From Polynucleobacter paneuropaeus (GTDB lineage Bacteria; Pseudomonadota; Gammaproteobacteria; Burkholderiales; Burkholderiaceae): a DNA stretch of 64,000 nt. A program made the position numbers and the translations under genes. The notes beneath the pieces are model-generated. The model made no database searches. It was not told where the DNA came from and worked only from the letters and a program-made list of their open reading frames with translations. Location: contig NZ_CP030085.1 of assembly GCF_003261235.1 (NCBI RefSeq), positions 1,283,454 through 1,347,453 of the forward strand. The letters run 5' to 3'. The number at the start of each line of letters is the position of its first letter. Position 1 is the first letter of the stretch. Of this stretch, positions 15,576-25,352 are shown piece after piece.

Positions 15576-16934
15576 TTACGAGAGCGGTGGGCCCATTACC
15601 CAGTCTGAGAGACCGGTGGAGATTTCTGGGAAGAAGCACAGCAGGACCACTGAGAAAATCATAATTGCTACAAAAGGCATCACACCAAAAATGATCTCTC
15701 GCAGCGTAATATCTGGAGCGATATTCTTAATGACGAAAATATTCAAGCCCACTGGCGGATGAATCAGGCCAGTTTCCATCACAATTGTCATCACTACACC
15801 GAACCAAATGAGGTCAAACCCAGCAGCACGTAGTGGTGGCAGGAAGATTGGTGAAGTCATCAAAATGATCGAGACTGGTGGTAAGAAGAAGCCCAATACC
15901 ACGACCATCAATAGAATCGCTGCTAAGAGCAACCAGCGTGAGGTATGCAAATCCACGATGGCTTGCGCTGCCGACTGACTCAAGTGCAAATAACTCATGA
16001 CGTTAGCAAATAGCAAAGACATACCAATAATGAACATCAGCATGGCAGACTCTCGAATGGTGACGTCCAGCAAAGGATATAAATCTTTGAAGCGCCACAT
16101 CCCGTAAATTAAAGCGATCAACACGAAAGCGAATACGGCGCCTAGACCAGCAGTCTCAGCTGGAGTGGCATAGCCGCCGTAAAGGGCAACCATCACACCA
16201 ATCAAGAGAACCAAAAATGGTAGCACTCGAGGTAAGGCGCTGATCTTTTGCTGCATGGTGTAAGTGTGACGATCAAGGATCGGCGAAGTCACAGCAGAGT
16301 TCAAGTTATATGCTTCGTACGCACTCGCATATTCCTTACGGAAACGCATGATGGTATACATCGAGAAGAAAATGACCAACATCACGCCGGGGCCAATCGC
16401 CGCCAAGAACAAACGACCAAGCGACTGTTCGGATGCAACGGAATACAAAATCATCGTAATCGATGGTGGCAACAAAATACCTAAGGTTCCACCCGCAGCA
16501 ATAATGCCCGCAGCAAAGCCAGGAGAGTAGCCACGTTTACGCATTTCTGGGATACCTGCACTACCAATCGCCGAGCAAGTTGCTGGGCTTGACCCAGCCA
16601 TTGCAGCGAACAACGCGCAAGCAAACACGTTAGCAACGCCTAAGCCGCCTGGCACTTTACCCATCCAAACATGCAATGCATCGTAGAGATCTTTACCGGC
16701 GCGTGAGCGTCCAATTGCCGCCCCCTTCAAAATGAAGAGCGGGATCGACATTAAGGTAATACTCGACATTTCTTCATAGACATTTTGCGCAACTGTATCT
16801 AGTGAAGATGCAGGCATGAAGAAGTACATAAAGATAATCGCGACGATTCCCAAAGCAAATGCAATGGAAATTCCGGAGAACATGATGAGCAGCGTTACTA
16901 CACCAAATATTAGACCAAGAGTTAAGACTGACAT
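15576..16934 (-). CDS. dctM: TRAP transporter large permease (DctM), probable malonate
   Basis: A 452-residue integral membrane protein with about 12 hydrophobic segments, the ion-coupled translocation subunit of a TRAP transporter. Typical motifs are PLFILKGAAIGRSRAGKDLYD, the GSSPATCSAIGSAGIPEMRKRGY segment and the GILLPPSITMILY and HPPVGLNIFVIK segments. It follows dctQ with a 2-base gap and precedes matB by 28 bases. Substrate is inferred from the flanking malonate enzymes. Confidence 0.9.
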   Translation of the reverse strand: MSVLTLGLIFGVVTLLIMFSGISIAFALGIVAIIFMYFFMPASSLDTVAQNVYEEMSSITLMSIPLFILKGAAIGRSRAGKDLYDALHVWMGKVPGGLGVANVFACALFAAMAGSSPATCSAIGSAGIPEMRKRGYSPGFAAGIIAAGGTLGILLPPSITMILYSVASEQSLGRLFLAAIGPGVMLVIFFSMYTIMRFRKEYASAYEAYNLNSAVTSPILDRHTYTMQQKISALPRVLPFLVLLIGVMVALYGGYATPAETAGLGAVFAFVLIALIYGMWRFKDLYPLLDVTIRESAMLMFIIGMSLLFANVMSYLHLSQSAAQAIVDLHTSRWLLLAAILLMVVVLGFFLPPVSIILMTSPIFLPPLRAAGFDLIWFGVVMTIVMETGLIHPPVGLNIFVIKNIAPDITLREIIFGVMPFVAIMIFSVVLLCFFPEISTGLSDWVMGPPLS

Positions 16935-16936
16935 GA

Positions 16937-17455
16937 TTAGTGACCCCGACTTAGAACATCAGTAGCCACATGCTTTCTGACAAAGATTTGTAAAAATAAT
17001 TGGAAGCTGAGTAAAGCCATGCCAGCAAACATCATGGCATAGGGAATCCACAAAGAAGGAGCCCAAGTGGAATTTGTTACCTGACCATCGACCCAAGCCT
17101 CGACCAATAAATCCCAAGTCTTAACCGAAAAGAAGGTAAAAAATAAGCAGGAAATAATGTCAATCACAATACCTCTGATGCGATTGACATGGTGAGGCAA
17201 TAAACCTTCAATTGCTGAGATGCCAATGTGGCCACGTTTTTCTTGAACGTAGGAGCTACATAAAAACGTCACTCCGACCAAGCAGAATAAAGCTGCTTCA
17301 TCTTGCCAGTCGTTAGCGGCATGAAATACACCCCGTGAAACAACACTGTAGGTCAAGATAAGGGCTGCCGCCATTAGGGCAATAGATCCCAGCAATACTA
17401 GGCATTTATTTATCGCCGACATGCCTTTGTCAGCAATCTCAAGAAGCTTAAACAT
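16937..17455 (-). CDS. dctQ: TRAP transporter small permease (DctQ)
   Basis: A 172-residue membrane protein with four hydrophobic segments, the small subunit partner of DctM. The conserved NDWQDEAALFCLVGVTFLCSSYVQ and RGHIGISAIE motifs of DctQ are present. The start at 17455 (MFKLLEIADKGM) lies 2 bases after the dctP stop. A longer in-frame start at 17497 would read back into dctP and is unlikely. Confidence 0.88.
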   Translation of the reverse strand: MFKLLEIADKGMSAINKCLVLLGSIALMAAALILTYSVVSRGVFHAANDWQDEAALFCLVGVTFLCSSYVQEKRGHIGISAIEGLLPHHVNRIRGIVIDIISCLFFTFFSVKTWDLLVEAWVDGQVTNSTWAPSLWIPYAMMFAGMALLSFQLFLQIFVRKHVATDVLSRGH

Positions 17456-17457
17456 AA

Positions 17458-18492
17458 TTAAGTAATTTTCTCTGCGGAACGCATCATTGCTGCACAAGTT
17501 TCATTTCGCTCGGAGAATTCTTTCCAAGCGGATGGCTTAGCAACAGCTTTCCATTTCTCAACAACAGAGCTATCTAGCTCGAATACCTTGTTGCCCGCCT
17601 TAGCAAAAGCAATCGACGCATCGATATCGTCCAACTTCGCTTGCTCAGTACCAAATTTTTCCATATCAGCACCAACAGCCATGATGATTTCGCGCTGATT
17701 GGCTGGCAATGCATCAAATACCATTTTGGACATCATGAGTGGTTCTAGCATGTACCAATACGATTTCATTTTGGCGCTAGTAAAGTTTTTACTTAGTTCA
17801 GCCAGCTTAAACGACATCAAACTGGCTGACGAAGTGTAGGCGGCTTCTAATGACCCAGCCTGCATCGCTTGATACACTTCATTAGATGGAATCGAAGTCA
17901 TCACTGAACCGCCAGCAGCCTTCAACATCGCATCAAACTCACGACTACCGCCGCGGACCTTAACGCCTTTAATATCCTCAGGAACAATAATAGGGCCCGT
18001 ACGAGTAGCTACGCCACCCGCTTGCCAGACCCAGCTCACAATGATGATGCCCTTAGATTCCATCACTTTATTGAGAATCTTGCCTACTTCAGCATTCTTC
18101 CACTTCGCACCCTGCTCGTAACTCGTTACCAAACCTGGCATTAAACCAATATTGGCTTCAACTACTTCACCACCGGCATAAGGCATTGGATAGAAACTGA
18201 AATCCAAAGCGCCTTTGCGAAGCGCACTAAATTGCGCATTGGTCTTCATTAAAGAAGATTGTGGATACACATCAAACTTCAAAGCACCTTTGGTTCTCTT
18301 GGTGACTTCATCAGCAAATTTTTTGCAAAGACGATCACGGAAGTCTGTACCACTTGGAAATTGATGGGAAATTTTGAGGGTCTGTGATGCGCCCTGAGCC
18401 CAAGTTGGCAAGTTGTATCCCGCTAATGATGCACCAGCGGCACCCAATAGAATTTGGCGGCGTAACTGACTAATTTCTTTTGAATCTGTCAT
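17458..18492 (-). CDS. dctP: TRAP transporter substrate-binding protein (DctP), probable malonate
   Basis: A 344-residue periplasmic binding protein. The N-terminus carries a twin-arginine type signal (LRRQILLGAAGASLAG ending near WAQGA, about residue 35), so Tat export is likely. The mature domain begins TLKISHQFPSGTDF and shows DctP-family blocks such as LKFDVYPQSSLMK, GVKVRGGSREFDAMLKAAGG and the MTSIPSNEVYQAMQAGSLEAAYTS region that surrounds the carboxylate-binding site. The start has a strong GGAG ribosome binding site upstream. It lies between malonyl-CoA decarboxylase and the TRAP permeases; malonate specificity is inferred from that context. Confidence 0.9.
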   Translation of the reverse strand: MTDSKEISQLRRQILLGAAGASLAGYNLPTWAQGASQTLKISHQFPSGTDFRDRLCKKFADEVTKRTKGALKFDVYPQSSLMKTNAQFSALRKGALDFSFYPMPYAGGEVVEANIGLMPGLVTSYEQGAKWKNAEVGKILNKVMESKGIIIVSWVWQAGGVATRTGPIIVPEDIKGVKVRGGSREFDAMLKAAGGSVMTSIPSNEVYQAMQAGSLEAAYTSSASLMSFKLAELSKNFTSAKMKSYWYMLEPLMMSKMVFDALPANQREIIMAVGADMEKFGTEQAKLDDIDASIAFAKAGNKVFELDSSVVEKWKAVAKPSAWKEFSERNETCAAMMRSAEKIT

Positions 18493-18616
18493 TTTGTTCT
18501 CCTGTGGGTCTTTGCTTACAGAAATTGCTGACCCTGTTTTTTATCAAATAATCAAACTACATTCGCTACTATTAATAATTCTGTCATTTTAAACTTGATT
18601 CTTGAGGCTTCATCTA

Positions 18617-18637
18617 TTCAGGCATAAACCGCCTGAA
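18617..18637 (-). repeat. Inverted repeat between the malonyl-CoA decarboxylase gene and dctP
   Basis: Perfect seven-base inverted repeat TTCAGGC-ATAAACC-GCCTGAA in the 171-base gap after the decarboxylase gene. No T run follows on either strand, so it is not a standard terminator. It could be an RNA processing or stabilising hairpin that sets different expression of transporter and enzyme, or a protein-binding dyad. The rest of the gap shows only the dctP ribosome binding site. Confidence 0.4.
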
Positions 18638-18663
18638 AGGGGTCTAAGCGCCTCCTAAACCCT

Positions 18664-19968
18664 CTAAGCCGTCATTAACTTACTCACTGCCCTGCTAGAA
18701 ATCACCTCACCATTGGCAAAGCGCTCATGATTATCCTCAACGGAAGAAAGGTCATATAAGTAGTTGACCATCAGGCCAGCCGATTGACGTAAACCCTTAC
18801 GAGATAGATCGCCCGCCCAGTTAATCTGGTGCAGTTTTGCGCCATTACCCAAATGGAATTTGGCGACAGGATTGCCATCCCGCCCTGTTGAGACGAGGCC
18901 TAAATAAATACTCGCTAGAGACATGAGTGCTTCATTTTCTTTTTCGGATGCCTGATCAGGATGCCAACCTGCGCTTAAGCGCTCCGTCCAAGATTGACTA
19001 TCTAACTTTAGCGTTGCTAACGCTTGATCTCGTGTTGCTTTAATGGCAGGCTTCAAGCGATCTTCAGGAACACCCTGGCCAAGATTCGCGCCCGCCGCCA
19101 CCCAATCCATGAATCCCGGAATCGGCGATAAGGTCACAAAGGTTTTTAACCCCGGAAATTCTGCATGCAATTGCTCAGCTACGCGCTTGATTAAAAAGTT
19201 ACCCATCGATACGCCACGCAATCCGGGTTCGCAGTTACTAATTGAGTAAAAAGCTGCAACTTTAAATTGAGATACTTGATCATTGGTCTCAGCCTTTTTG
19301 TCGACCAAGGGTGTAATGACTGCTGGAACTTCTGGGAGTAATGCAACCTCAACGAAGATCAGGGGTTCATTAGGAAGTTGGGGATGAAAGAAAGCAAAAC
19401 AACGACGATCTGGTTGTAGGCGACGACGCAAATCATCCCAGCCATCAATCGCATGAACTGCTTCGTGTTGAATCAATTTCTCTAGGACTTCAGCAGGAGA
19501 CTTCCAGTCCACGCGGTGCATCTTCAAAAATCCAGGATTAAACCAAGAAGACAGCAGGTGCCGCATATCAAAGTCAACCGCAGTTAATTCAGGTTTCTTG
19601 TCTAAAACTTGCAAGAGATCTCGGCGCATTTGTACTACTGCAGCAGTACCTTCACTAGCACGATTTAAACGACGAAACAACTCTTGCCGAGGAGACTCAA
19701 CGACGCGTTGCAAACGAATGTAGTTTCGGGCATTGGAGTCTGCAGCAAAATTTTGCGCAGCAGTCATCACGAGATCAGTATCGGGATTTAATTTCTCGAA
19801 TAAAAAAGTGAAGAAGGCGACGTGTTGATCTTTACTAAGCTTGCGATAACCGTTCACAACATCATCGGCCATGCTGACAGCATTCGATTCGCCACGTTCG
19901 GAGATCATGCGCTTTACCGCATTATTTACACGCGATAAATTACGGGCTTTGGCGATCTTTTCCAGCAT
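18664..19968 (-). CDS. matA: Malonyl-CoA decarboxylase
   Basis: Decarboxylates malonyl-CoA to acetyl-CoA and CO2. The 434-residue protein has the family's helical N-terminal domain (about 1-110) and a GNAT-fold catalytic domain. Conserved pieces include VEVALLPEVPA, FYSISNCEPGLRGVSMGNFL, FVTLSPIPGFMDWV and, near the C-terminus, VEDNHERFANGEV with H414, corresponding to the family's catalytic histidine. It is the first gene of the malonate cluster, followed by dctP after a gap holding an inverted repeat. No GntR-type MatR regulator is adjacent, unlike in Rhizobium. Confidence 0.93.
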   Translation of the reverse strand: MLEKIAKARNLSRVNNAVKRMISERGESNAVSMADDVVNGYRKLSKDQHVAFFTFLFEKLNPDTDLVMTAAQNFAADSNARNYIRLQRVVESPRQELFRRLNRASEGTAAVVQMRRDLLQVLDKKPELTAVDFDMRHLLSSWFNPGFLKMHRVDWKSPAEVLEKLIQHEAVHAIDGWDDLRRRLQPDRRCFAFFHPQLPNEPLIFVEVALLPEVPAVITPLVDKKAETNDQVSQFKVAAFYSISNCEPGLRGVSMGNFLIKRVAEQLHAEFPGLKTFVTLSPIPGFMDWVAAGANLGQGVPEDRLKPAIKATRDQALATLKLDSQSWTERLSAGWHPDQASEKENEALMSLASIYLGLVSTGRDGNPVAKFHLGNGAKLHQINWAGDLSRKGLRQSAGLMVNYLYDLSSVEDNHERFANGEVISSRAVSKLMTA

Positions 19969-20061
19969 ATCTGTCTCTCTAATTCGATAAATAAATGGTT
20001 ACAACACATCAATCCAGAAATTAGCGACAGTCTCAATAAAACTTTGAGGTTTTAGCGGCTT

Positions 20062-20853
20062 TTAGTCAACTTTCTGGGTATTTGGTCTCACTATAAGGTA
20101 AAAACCCAAAAAAATCATGGGGAGTGAGAGCCACTGCCCCATCGATAAACCCAATCCCAGTAAGCCTAAAAAGGCGTCAGGTTCACGTGCAAACTCTGCC
20201 AAGAAACGACAGGCTCCATATCCAAGCAAGAACAAACCCGAGACTTGACCAAGCGGGCGAGGTTTGCTCGAAAAAATCCACAAAATGACTCCTAGCAAAA
20301 TGCCTTCGCCCAAGAATTGGTAGATTTGAGAGGGATGGCGCGGCAGCATATCCACCTGAGGAAAGATCATTGCCCACGGCAGATCAGTAGGCCTACCCCA
20401 AAGCTCGCCGTTAATGAAGTTCCCCAGTCGGCCAAAGGCTAAACCAAATGGGACCAGCGGCGCAACCAAGTCACTCACAACAAAAAAGGTGGTTTTATGA
20501 CGATGCGCAAACCAGAGCATTGCCAGAATCACGCCTAGCAAACCACCATGAAAAGACATGCCGCCTTCCCATAGCTTAAGAATATTCAAGGGATGCGTGA
20601 GATAAAAGCCGGGTTGATAGAACAAGGTATAACCTAAGCGGCCGCCCAAAACTACACCGAGCACACCAGCGAACAGTAAATCTTCTAAGTCTTTATAAGA
20701 CCATCCCAGAGTTTGATATTGGGGAGAGCTAATCCGCAAACGTCCTAAGACTAAAAATTGGGCAAAGGCCATGAGATACATCAAGCCATACCAATGGATT
20801 GCAAAGGAACCAATCCGAATTGCAGCGGGGTCAAACTGTGGGTGGATCAACAT
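20062..20853 (-). CDS. lgt: Prolipoprotein diacylglyceryl transferase
   Basis: Transfers a diacylglyceryl group from phosphatidylglycerol to the lipobox cysteine of prolipoproteins in the inner membrane. The 263-residue protein has about seven membrane segments, the HGGLLG motif with H102 and the Lgt signature GRLGNFINGELWGRPTD with R142, matching the essential E. coli H103 and R143. The start is 8 bases downstream of the holC stop. Length is slightly shorter than E. coli Lgt (291). Confidence 0.96.
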   Translation of the reverse strand: MLIHPQFDPAAIRIGSFAIHWYGLMYLMAFAQFLVLGRLRISSPQYQTLGWSYKDLEDLLFAGVLGVVLGGRLGYTLFYQPGFYLTHPLNILKLWEGGMSFHGGLLGVILAMLWFAHRHKTTFFVVSDLVAPLVPFGLAFGRLGNFINGELWGRPTDLPWAMIFPQVDMLPRHPSQIYQFLGEGILLGVILWIFSSKPRPLGQVSGLFLLGYGACRFLAEFAREPDAFLGLLGLGLSMGQWLSLPMIFLGFYLIVRPNTQKVD

Positions 20854-20861
20854 AAAAGGAA

Positions 20862-21338
20862 TTAAGACTTGCTTTCCGGTTTAGATTGATCGAAGTTGAA
20901 CAACTCATGCCCTAAGTCTCGATAGGCTTTATAGCGCTCTCTTCCAGCCAGGCGCTCTGCTTCATTGACGGTTACCAATTCCACAATACGGGGAAAGCGC
21001 TCGACCAGCGTCGCTACATCTTTTGGCATATTCATGCCTAAATGAATCAAGACATCAGCATGCGGAATGTTTGCCAAAGAGGGTGAGGCAAAATCTTCTG
21101 TCATGACGATGGGTGTATCGACTGCTGCTTCATCATCGATAAAGCAGTGTGGCAAGAAATCGCTTGGACTAAAACTCCACAGTACAGCATCGAGTTTTTT
21201 TAAATCGGCTGTATTACCCACCATCACGATATTACGAACTGGCTCTCCTGCAGCACTCGCACTCCAAATTTTGCGCGTTAAACGACAAGCGTACTCATAC
21301 TTGTCATTCACGTTGAAATGAAAATCAATGCGCGCCAT
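20862..21338 (-). CDS. holC: DNA polymerase III chi subunit
   Basis: The chi subunit of the clamp-loader complex, which links the replicase to single-strand-binding protein. The 158-residue protein starts MARIDFHFNVNDKYEYACRL and contains LDAVLWSFSPSDFLPHC, both characteristic of HolC. Gene order pepA-holC is the same as in E. coli. It ends 8 bases before lgt. Confidence 0.9.
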   Translation of the reverse strand: MARIDFHFNVNDKYEYACRLTRKIWSASAAGEPVRNIVMVGNTADLKKLDAVLWSFSPSDFLPHCFIDDEAAVDTPIVMTEDFASPSLANIPHADVLIHLGMNMPKDVATLVERFPRIVELVTVNEAERLAGRERYKAYRDLGHELFNFDQSKPESKS

Positions 21339-21374
21339 AAAAATTGTATTGAGTCCTTGCTCTCTTTGCCCTAC

Positions 21375-22952
21375 TTATTGCTCTAAGAGGAAATTCACCA
21401 ATAAAGGTACTGGTCTTCCGGTGGAGCCTTTAGCAGCCCCACTCTTCCATGCAGTACCCGCAATGTCTAAGTGCGCCCATTTGTATTTCTCAGTAAAGCG
21501 CGCTAAAAAACAAGCTGCCGTGACACTACCAGCTGGTCTACCGCCAATATTGGCGACATCCGCAAAATTGGATTTGAGCTGCTCTTGATACGCTGCATCT
21601 AAAGGTAAACGCCAAACAGTATCCAAAGAGGCATAACCTGCTTTTGTTAAACCATCTACCAAACCTTGATCATCCGAGAAAAGTCCACTATGCACATGAC
21701 CCAAAGCAATGACACAAGCCCCTGTCAAAGTGGCAATATCAATGACTGCCCGAGGCTTAAAGCGCTCAACGTAAGTTAAGGCATCGCACAGAATGAGGCG
21801 TCCTTCTGCGTCAGTATTCAAAATCTCAATAGTTTGACCAGACATACTCTTCACGATATCGCCAGGCCTAGAAGCGCGACCAGATGGCATGTTCTCGCAA
21901 GTCGGAATCACGCCAATCACATTTTTACCGAGCTTCATAAGGGCGCTTGCATATAGGGTACCGATGACCGATGCAGCCCCACACATGTCGTACTTCATCT
22001 CATCCATCGCCTCACCAGGCTTTAAGGAAATGCCGCCAGTATCAAACGTAATCCCTTTACCAACCAATACAATTGGTGCTTCACTTGGCTTCCCACCTTG
22101 GTGGCGCATGATGATGAATTGTGGTGGCGTATCAGAACCTTTTGCTACCGACAGAAAAGAACCCATTCCTAAAGCCTCTAATTGTTTCTGACCCAACACC
22201 TCCACTTTGAGGGGAACTTTCTTTGCTAGACCTTGTGCGGTTTTTGCTAAATATGTTGGTGTACAAATATTAGGAGGGAGATTTCCTAAATCTTTGGCCA
22301 AATCCATTCCTTCAACCATCGCACTACCCTCAGTCACCGCCAACTTCAATTCTTTTGCAAAGGTGTTATTACATGCAATTATTAGATGATTAAATGGGTC
22401 TGCTTTATCTTTGGCCTTAAATTTCATGGCAGGCTGGCGCACACCAAAGCGGTAGGCTTGATCACCTGCTAATTGCAAAGTAACACGTACCTGCTCGCCA
22501 AATTGATGCGCCTCAGTCACAAAACTGGGCATGAACCAAACAGCATTTGTGATCGGTCCGTTACTCAATGCCTTTAAAGCTGTGCGAGCAACTTTGGAAT
22601 ACGCGAGCAAAGTATTGGCTTCTTTTGCACCCAATTCACCCAAGCCAACCAATAGCAATCTCTTGGCTTTGACGTTTGCAGGCCAAGACTTATCGGCACG
22701 CAAGAGACATATGGCGCTTTGCTTGTCTTCTAAGTCTCCAGCCTCTTTGGCCAGTTTGACTGCTCCACCCAAGAGACCATCAAGCTCCTTGAGTAAACCA
22801 CTTTTGGTCAAGGTATTCAATTGCGCCTGGGAGTATGCCAAAACAAGGCAGTCGGTACTTTGGGTAAGCAGGCTACTTAATCCCGCCTTGAGGAGTTTGG
22901 GGCTGGATAAGTCAGCTTGCGCAAAAACTTTGCTACTAAATTGAATGGTCAT
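21375..22952 (-). CDS. pepA: Leucyl aminopeptidase (cytosol aminopeptidase)
   Basis: A di-zinc M17 aminopeptidase that removes N-terminal residues from peptides. The 525-residue protein has an N-terminal domain (about 1-190) and the catalytic domain with VGKGITFDTGGISLKP (298-312), MKYDMCGAASV and the M17 signature NTDAEGRL at 379-386. It is upstream of holC and divergent from lptF across a 110-base intergenic region, the same arrangement as in many proteobacteria. PepA may also bind DNA in E. coli; nothing here bears on that. Confidence 0.96.
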   Translation of the reverse strand: MTIQFSSKVFAQADLSSPKLLKAGLSSLLTQSTDCLVLAYSQAQLNTLTKSGLLKELDGLLGGAVKLAKEAGDLEDKQSAICLLRADKSWPANVKAKRLLLVGLGELGAKEANTLLAYSKVARTALKALSNGPITNAVWFMPSFVTEAHQFGEQVRVTLQLAGDQAYRFGVRQPAMKFKAKDKADPFNHLIIACNNTFAKELKLAVTEGSAMVEGMDLAKDLGNLPPNICTPTYLAKTAQGLAKKVPLKVEVLGQKQLEALGMGSFLSVAKGSDTPPQFIIMRHQGGKPSEAPIVLVGKGITFDTGGISLKPGEAMDEMKYDMCGAASVIGTLYASALMKLGKNVIGVIPTCENMPSGRASRPGDIVKSMSGQTIEILNTDAEGRLILCDALTYVERFKPRAVIDIATLTGACVIALGHVHSGLFSDDQGLVDGLTKAGYASLDTVWRLPLDAAYQEQLKSNFADVANIGGRPAGSVTAACFLARFTEKYKWAHLDIAGTAWKSGAAKGSTGRPVPLLVNFLLEQ

Positions 22953-23062
22953 GATTTCTTAAGGTATCTAGAGGTCAAATCGGTGAATTTGTCTATTATC
23001 CTCCGAGAGCCCGGCGAAGGCTTTATCCTAGCGAGAATGCCATATTTACCCAAACAATCTGC

Positions 23063-24178
23063 ATGATTTTTAAACAAGCCCTTCGCCGCGAACTCAGCTT
23101 TACAACTGGGGCAGTCTTTTTGGTGCTCGTCACCATCATGATCACGACCTTGGTGATTCGGGTATTGGGAATGGCTGCCAATGGCAATGTCAACCCAGAA
23201 GATGTCTTGGTGCTCATTACGCTCGCCACACTAAGCTACTTAGCAGTCTTGTTAACAGTGTCCCTATTTGTAGCTGTTCTCATTGTCTTGGTACGCTGGT
23301 ACAAAGATTCAGAGATGATTGTCTGGTTTGCAAGCGGCTTAAGCATCACCAATCTCATTAAACCGATTCTGAGATTTGCCGCCCCTCTTCTCATCATCAT
23401 TGCCTTATTAGCACTTTTTGTTTGGCCTTGGGCCAATCGTGAGTCCACTCTGATTAGTCAACGCTTTCAGCAACGTGATGATGTTTCGATGATCGCAGCA
23501 GGCCAATTTAAAGAATCTGCCAGAGCACAACGGGTCTTCTTTATTGAAGAATTGGATCTCAAGAAAAGTGAAGTGAAAAATGTCTTTGTAGCGGATAACA
23601 AAAATGGTCGCCTAAGTGTGGCTGTTGCAGCAACGGGCTATATTCAAAATTCTGAGGGCGGTGAAAAGTCCATCGTCCTCAATAATGGTAGGCGCTACGA
23701 AGGAACTCCTACACAGCCTGATTTTCGAATTCTGGAGTTTGATGAATACAGCACCAAGATTCGCAGTAAGGAAGCGCTTACTCCTGCGCCCCGTGATCGA
23801 GAAAAAACAGTTCTCGAACTCATTACCGATCAAGATCCAAATAGCATGAACGCCAATCGTGCAGAGCTCATGTGGCGCATTGGTTTGCCACTAATGGCTT
23901 TGGGGCTAGTACTTATTGCGATTCCGTTGGCATATGTCAACCCCAGGCTGGGTAGCTATACGGCGATGTTTTACGCAGTGCTCATCTATCTGATTTACAG
24001 CAACCTCTTAAACCTCACGCAAAACTTTGTTGCTTCAGGCAAGATGAATGTCTTTATTGGGGCTTGGCCAATTCATCTTTTGGCCTTACTGATTGCTACG
24101 GCGTTGATTCGTAATCGTATTAATCCCTCTCTTAAATGGTGGCAACGTCAATTGCCAGCCAGCATGGCCAAGTCATGA
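23063..24178 (+). CDS. lptF: LPS export ABC transporter permease LptF
   Basis: An inner-membrane subunit of the LptB2FG complex that extracts lipopolysaccharide for transport to the outer membrane. The 371-residue protein begins MIFKQALRRELSFTTGAVFLVL, has three N-terminal membrane segments, a periplasmic beta-jellyroll domain (about 130-265) and three C-terminal membrane segments. It overlaps lptG (ATGA at 24175) and is divergent from pepA. Confidence 0.94.
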   Translation: MIFKQALRRELSFTTGAVFLVLVTIMITTLVIRVLGMAANGNVNPEDVLVLITLATLSYLAVLLTVSLFVAVLIVLVRWYKDSEMIVWFASGLSITNLIKPILRFAAPLLIIIALLALFVWPWANRESTLISQRFQQRDDVSMIAAGQFKESARAQRVFFIEELDLKKSEVKNVFVADNKNGRLSVAVAATGYIQNSEGGEKSIVLNNGRRYEGTPTQPDFRILEFDEYSTKIRSKEALTPAPRDREKTVLELITDQDPNSMNANRAELMWRIGLPLMALGLVLIAIPLAYVNPRLGSYTAMFYAVLIYLIYSNLLNLTQNFVASGKMNVFIGAWPIHLLALLIATALIRNRINPSLKWWQRQLPASMAKS

Positions 24179-25329
24179 GAACCCTCTTTCCATATATTTT
24201 CGAGCGATATTTAGCGAAGCAGATTTATGCTGCCTTTGGCTTTATTTTATTTGCGCTCGTTGCACTCTTCTTATTCTTCGATATCTTAAGTGAGCTAGGT
24301 TCTGTTAATGCGCAATACACTTTGCCGATTGCGCTATTACATATCCTACTCAAAGCTCCAGGTCGTATTTCTGAAATCATACCGATTGCAGCTCTGATTG
24401 GCAGTATTTATGTCTTTGCTATGTTAGCCAGTCAATCTGAGTTCACTATTTTGCGGATTGCAGGTTTGGATATCCGCAGAGGATTAATTACCTTAGCCAA
24501 AATTTCTTTACCTTTAATTGTTCTCACCTTAGTCATGAGTGAATGGCTAGGGCCCTATACCGAAGCGATATCGGAGCAAGTTCGCATGAAGGCTTTAGGT
24601 TCATCTTATGGCTCTGAGCTCAAAACCGGCGTCTGGGTAAAAGATCGCCTGCGTGATGAGGATGGCAATGGGCCCATTCGTCCTGGGGTACGCTATGTCA
24701 ATGTCGGCACGGTAGATAAAGACAATCAAGCACGCAATATCCGCATGTATGAATTTGATCCCAACTATCGACTGCTATCGATTCGCAGTGCAGAGTCTGG
24801 CCACTTCGAGGATCGCGGTATGTGGGCGCTGCAGAACGTCACTGAAACGCGCTTCAAAGAAACCAAACAAGCAGATCCCCTTAATCCAATCTATTCAACT
24901 CAAATTCTGCGCTACCCCCAGTTGACTCTAGAGTCTGAAGTCACGCCACAAATTTTGGGTGTACTTCTGATTAGCCCAGAAAAAATGTCGATCTTCAGTC
25001 TCTCGCAATTTATTTCTCATCTGCGTGAAAACAAACAAGATGCTCAGCGCCACTCAATTGCTTTCTGGAAAAAAGTGATCTACCCTTTCACAATCTTTGT
25101 GATGCTCGCCCTAGCCCTGCCATTCGCCTATTTGAAAGTCAGGGCTGGCAGCGTTGGAGTCAAAGTGTTCGGCGGAATTATGTTGGGCATGAGCTTTCAA
25201 TTATTCAACTCACTCTTTTCCAATGTGGGCTTACTGGGCTCTTGGCCTGCTCTTCTAACCGCCCTCATTCCGCCCCTGCTGTATCTTTTCCTAGCCTTTG
25301 CTGCCCTACGTCTCGTTTCTCGGGCTTAA
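24175..25329 (+). CDS. lptG: LPS export ABC transporter permease LptG
   Basis: Partner permease of LptF. The 384-residue protein starts at the ATG overlapping the lptF stop (MRTLFPYIFERYLAKQ), which fits the family. An earlier in-frame ATG at 24136 lies inside lptF and is unlikely. It has the same layout as LptF: three membrane segments, a periplasmic domain and three more segments, including the FGGIMLGMSFQLFNSLFSNVG stretch typical of LptG. Confidence 0.94.
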   Translation: MRTLFPYIFERYLAKQIYAAFGFILFALVALFLFFDILSELGSVNAQYTLPIALLHILLKAPGRISEIIPIAALIGSIYVFAMLASQSEFTILRIAGLDIRRGLITLAKISLPLIVLTLVMSEWLGPYTEAISEQVRMKALGSSYGSELKTGVWVKDRLRDEDGNGPIRPGVRYVNVGTVDKDNQARNIRMYEFDPNYRLLSIRSAESGHFEDRGMWALQNVTETRFKETKQADPLNPIYSTQILRYPQLTLESEVTPQILGVLLISPEKMSIFSLSQFISHLRENKQDAQRHSIAFWKKVIYPFTIFVMLALALPFAYLKVRAGSVGVKVFGGIMLGMSFQLFNSLFSNVGLLGSWPALLTALIPPLLYLFLAFAALRLVSRA

Positions 25330-25352
25330 TACCCAAAAATAATTTAGAATTT

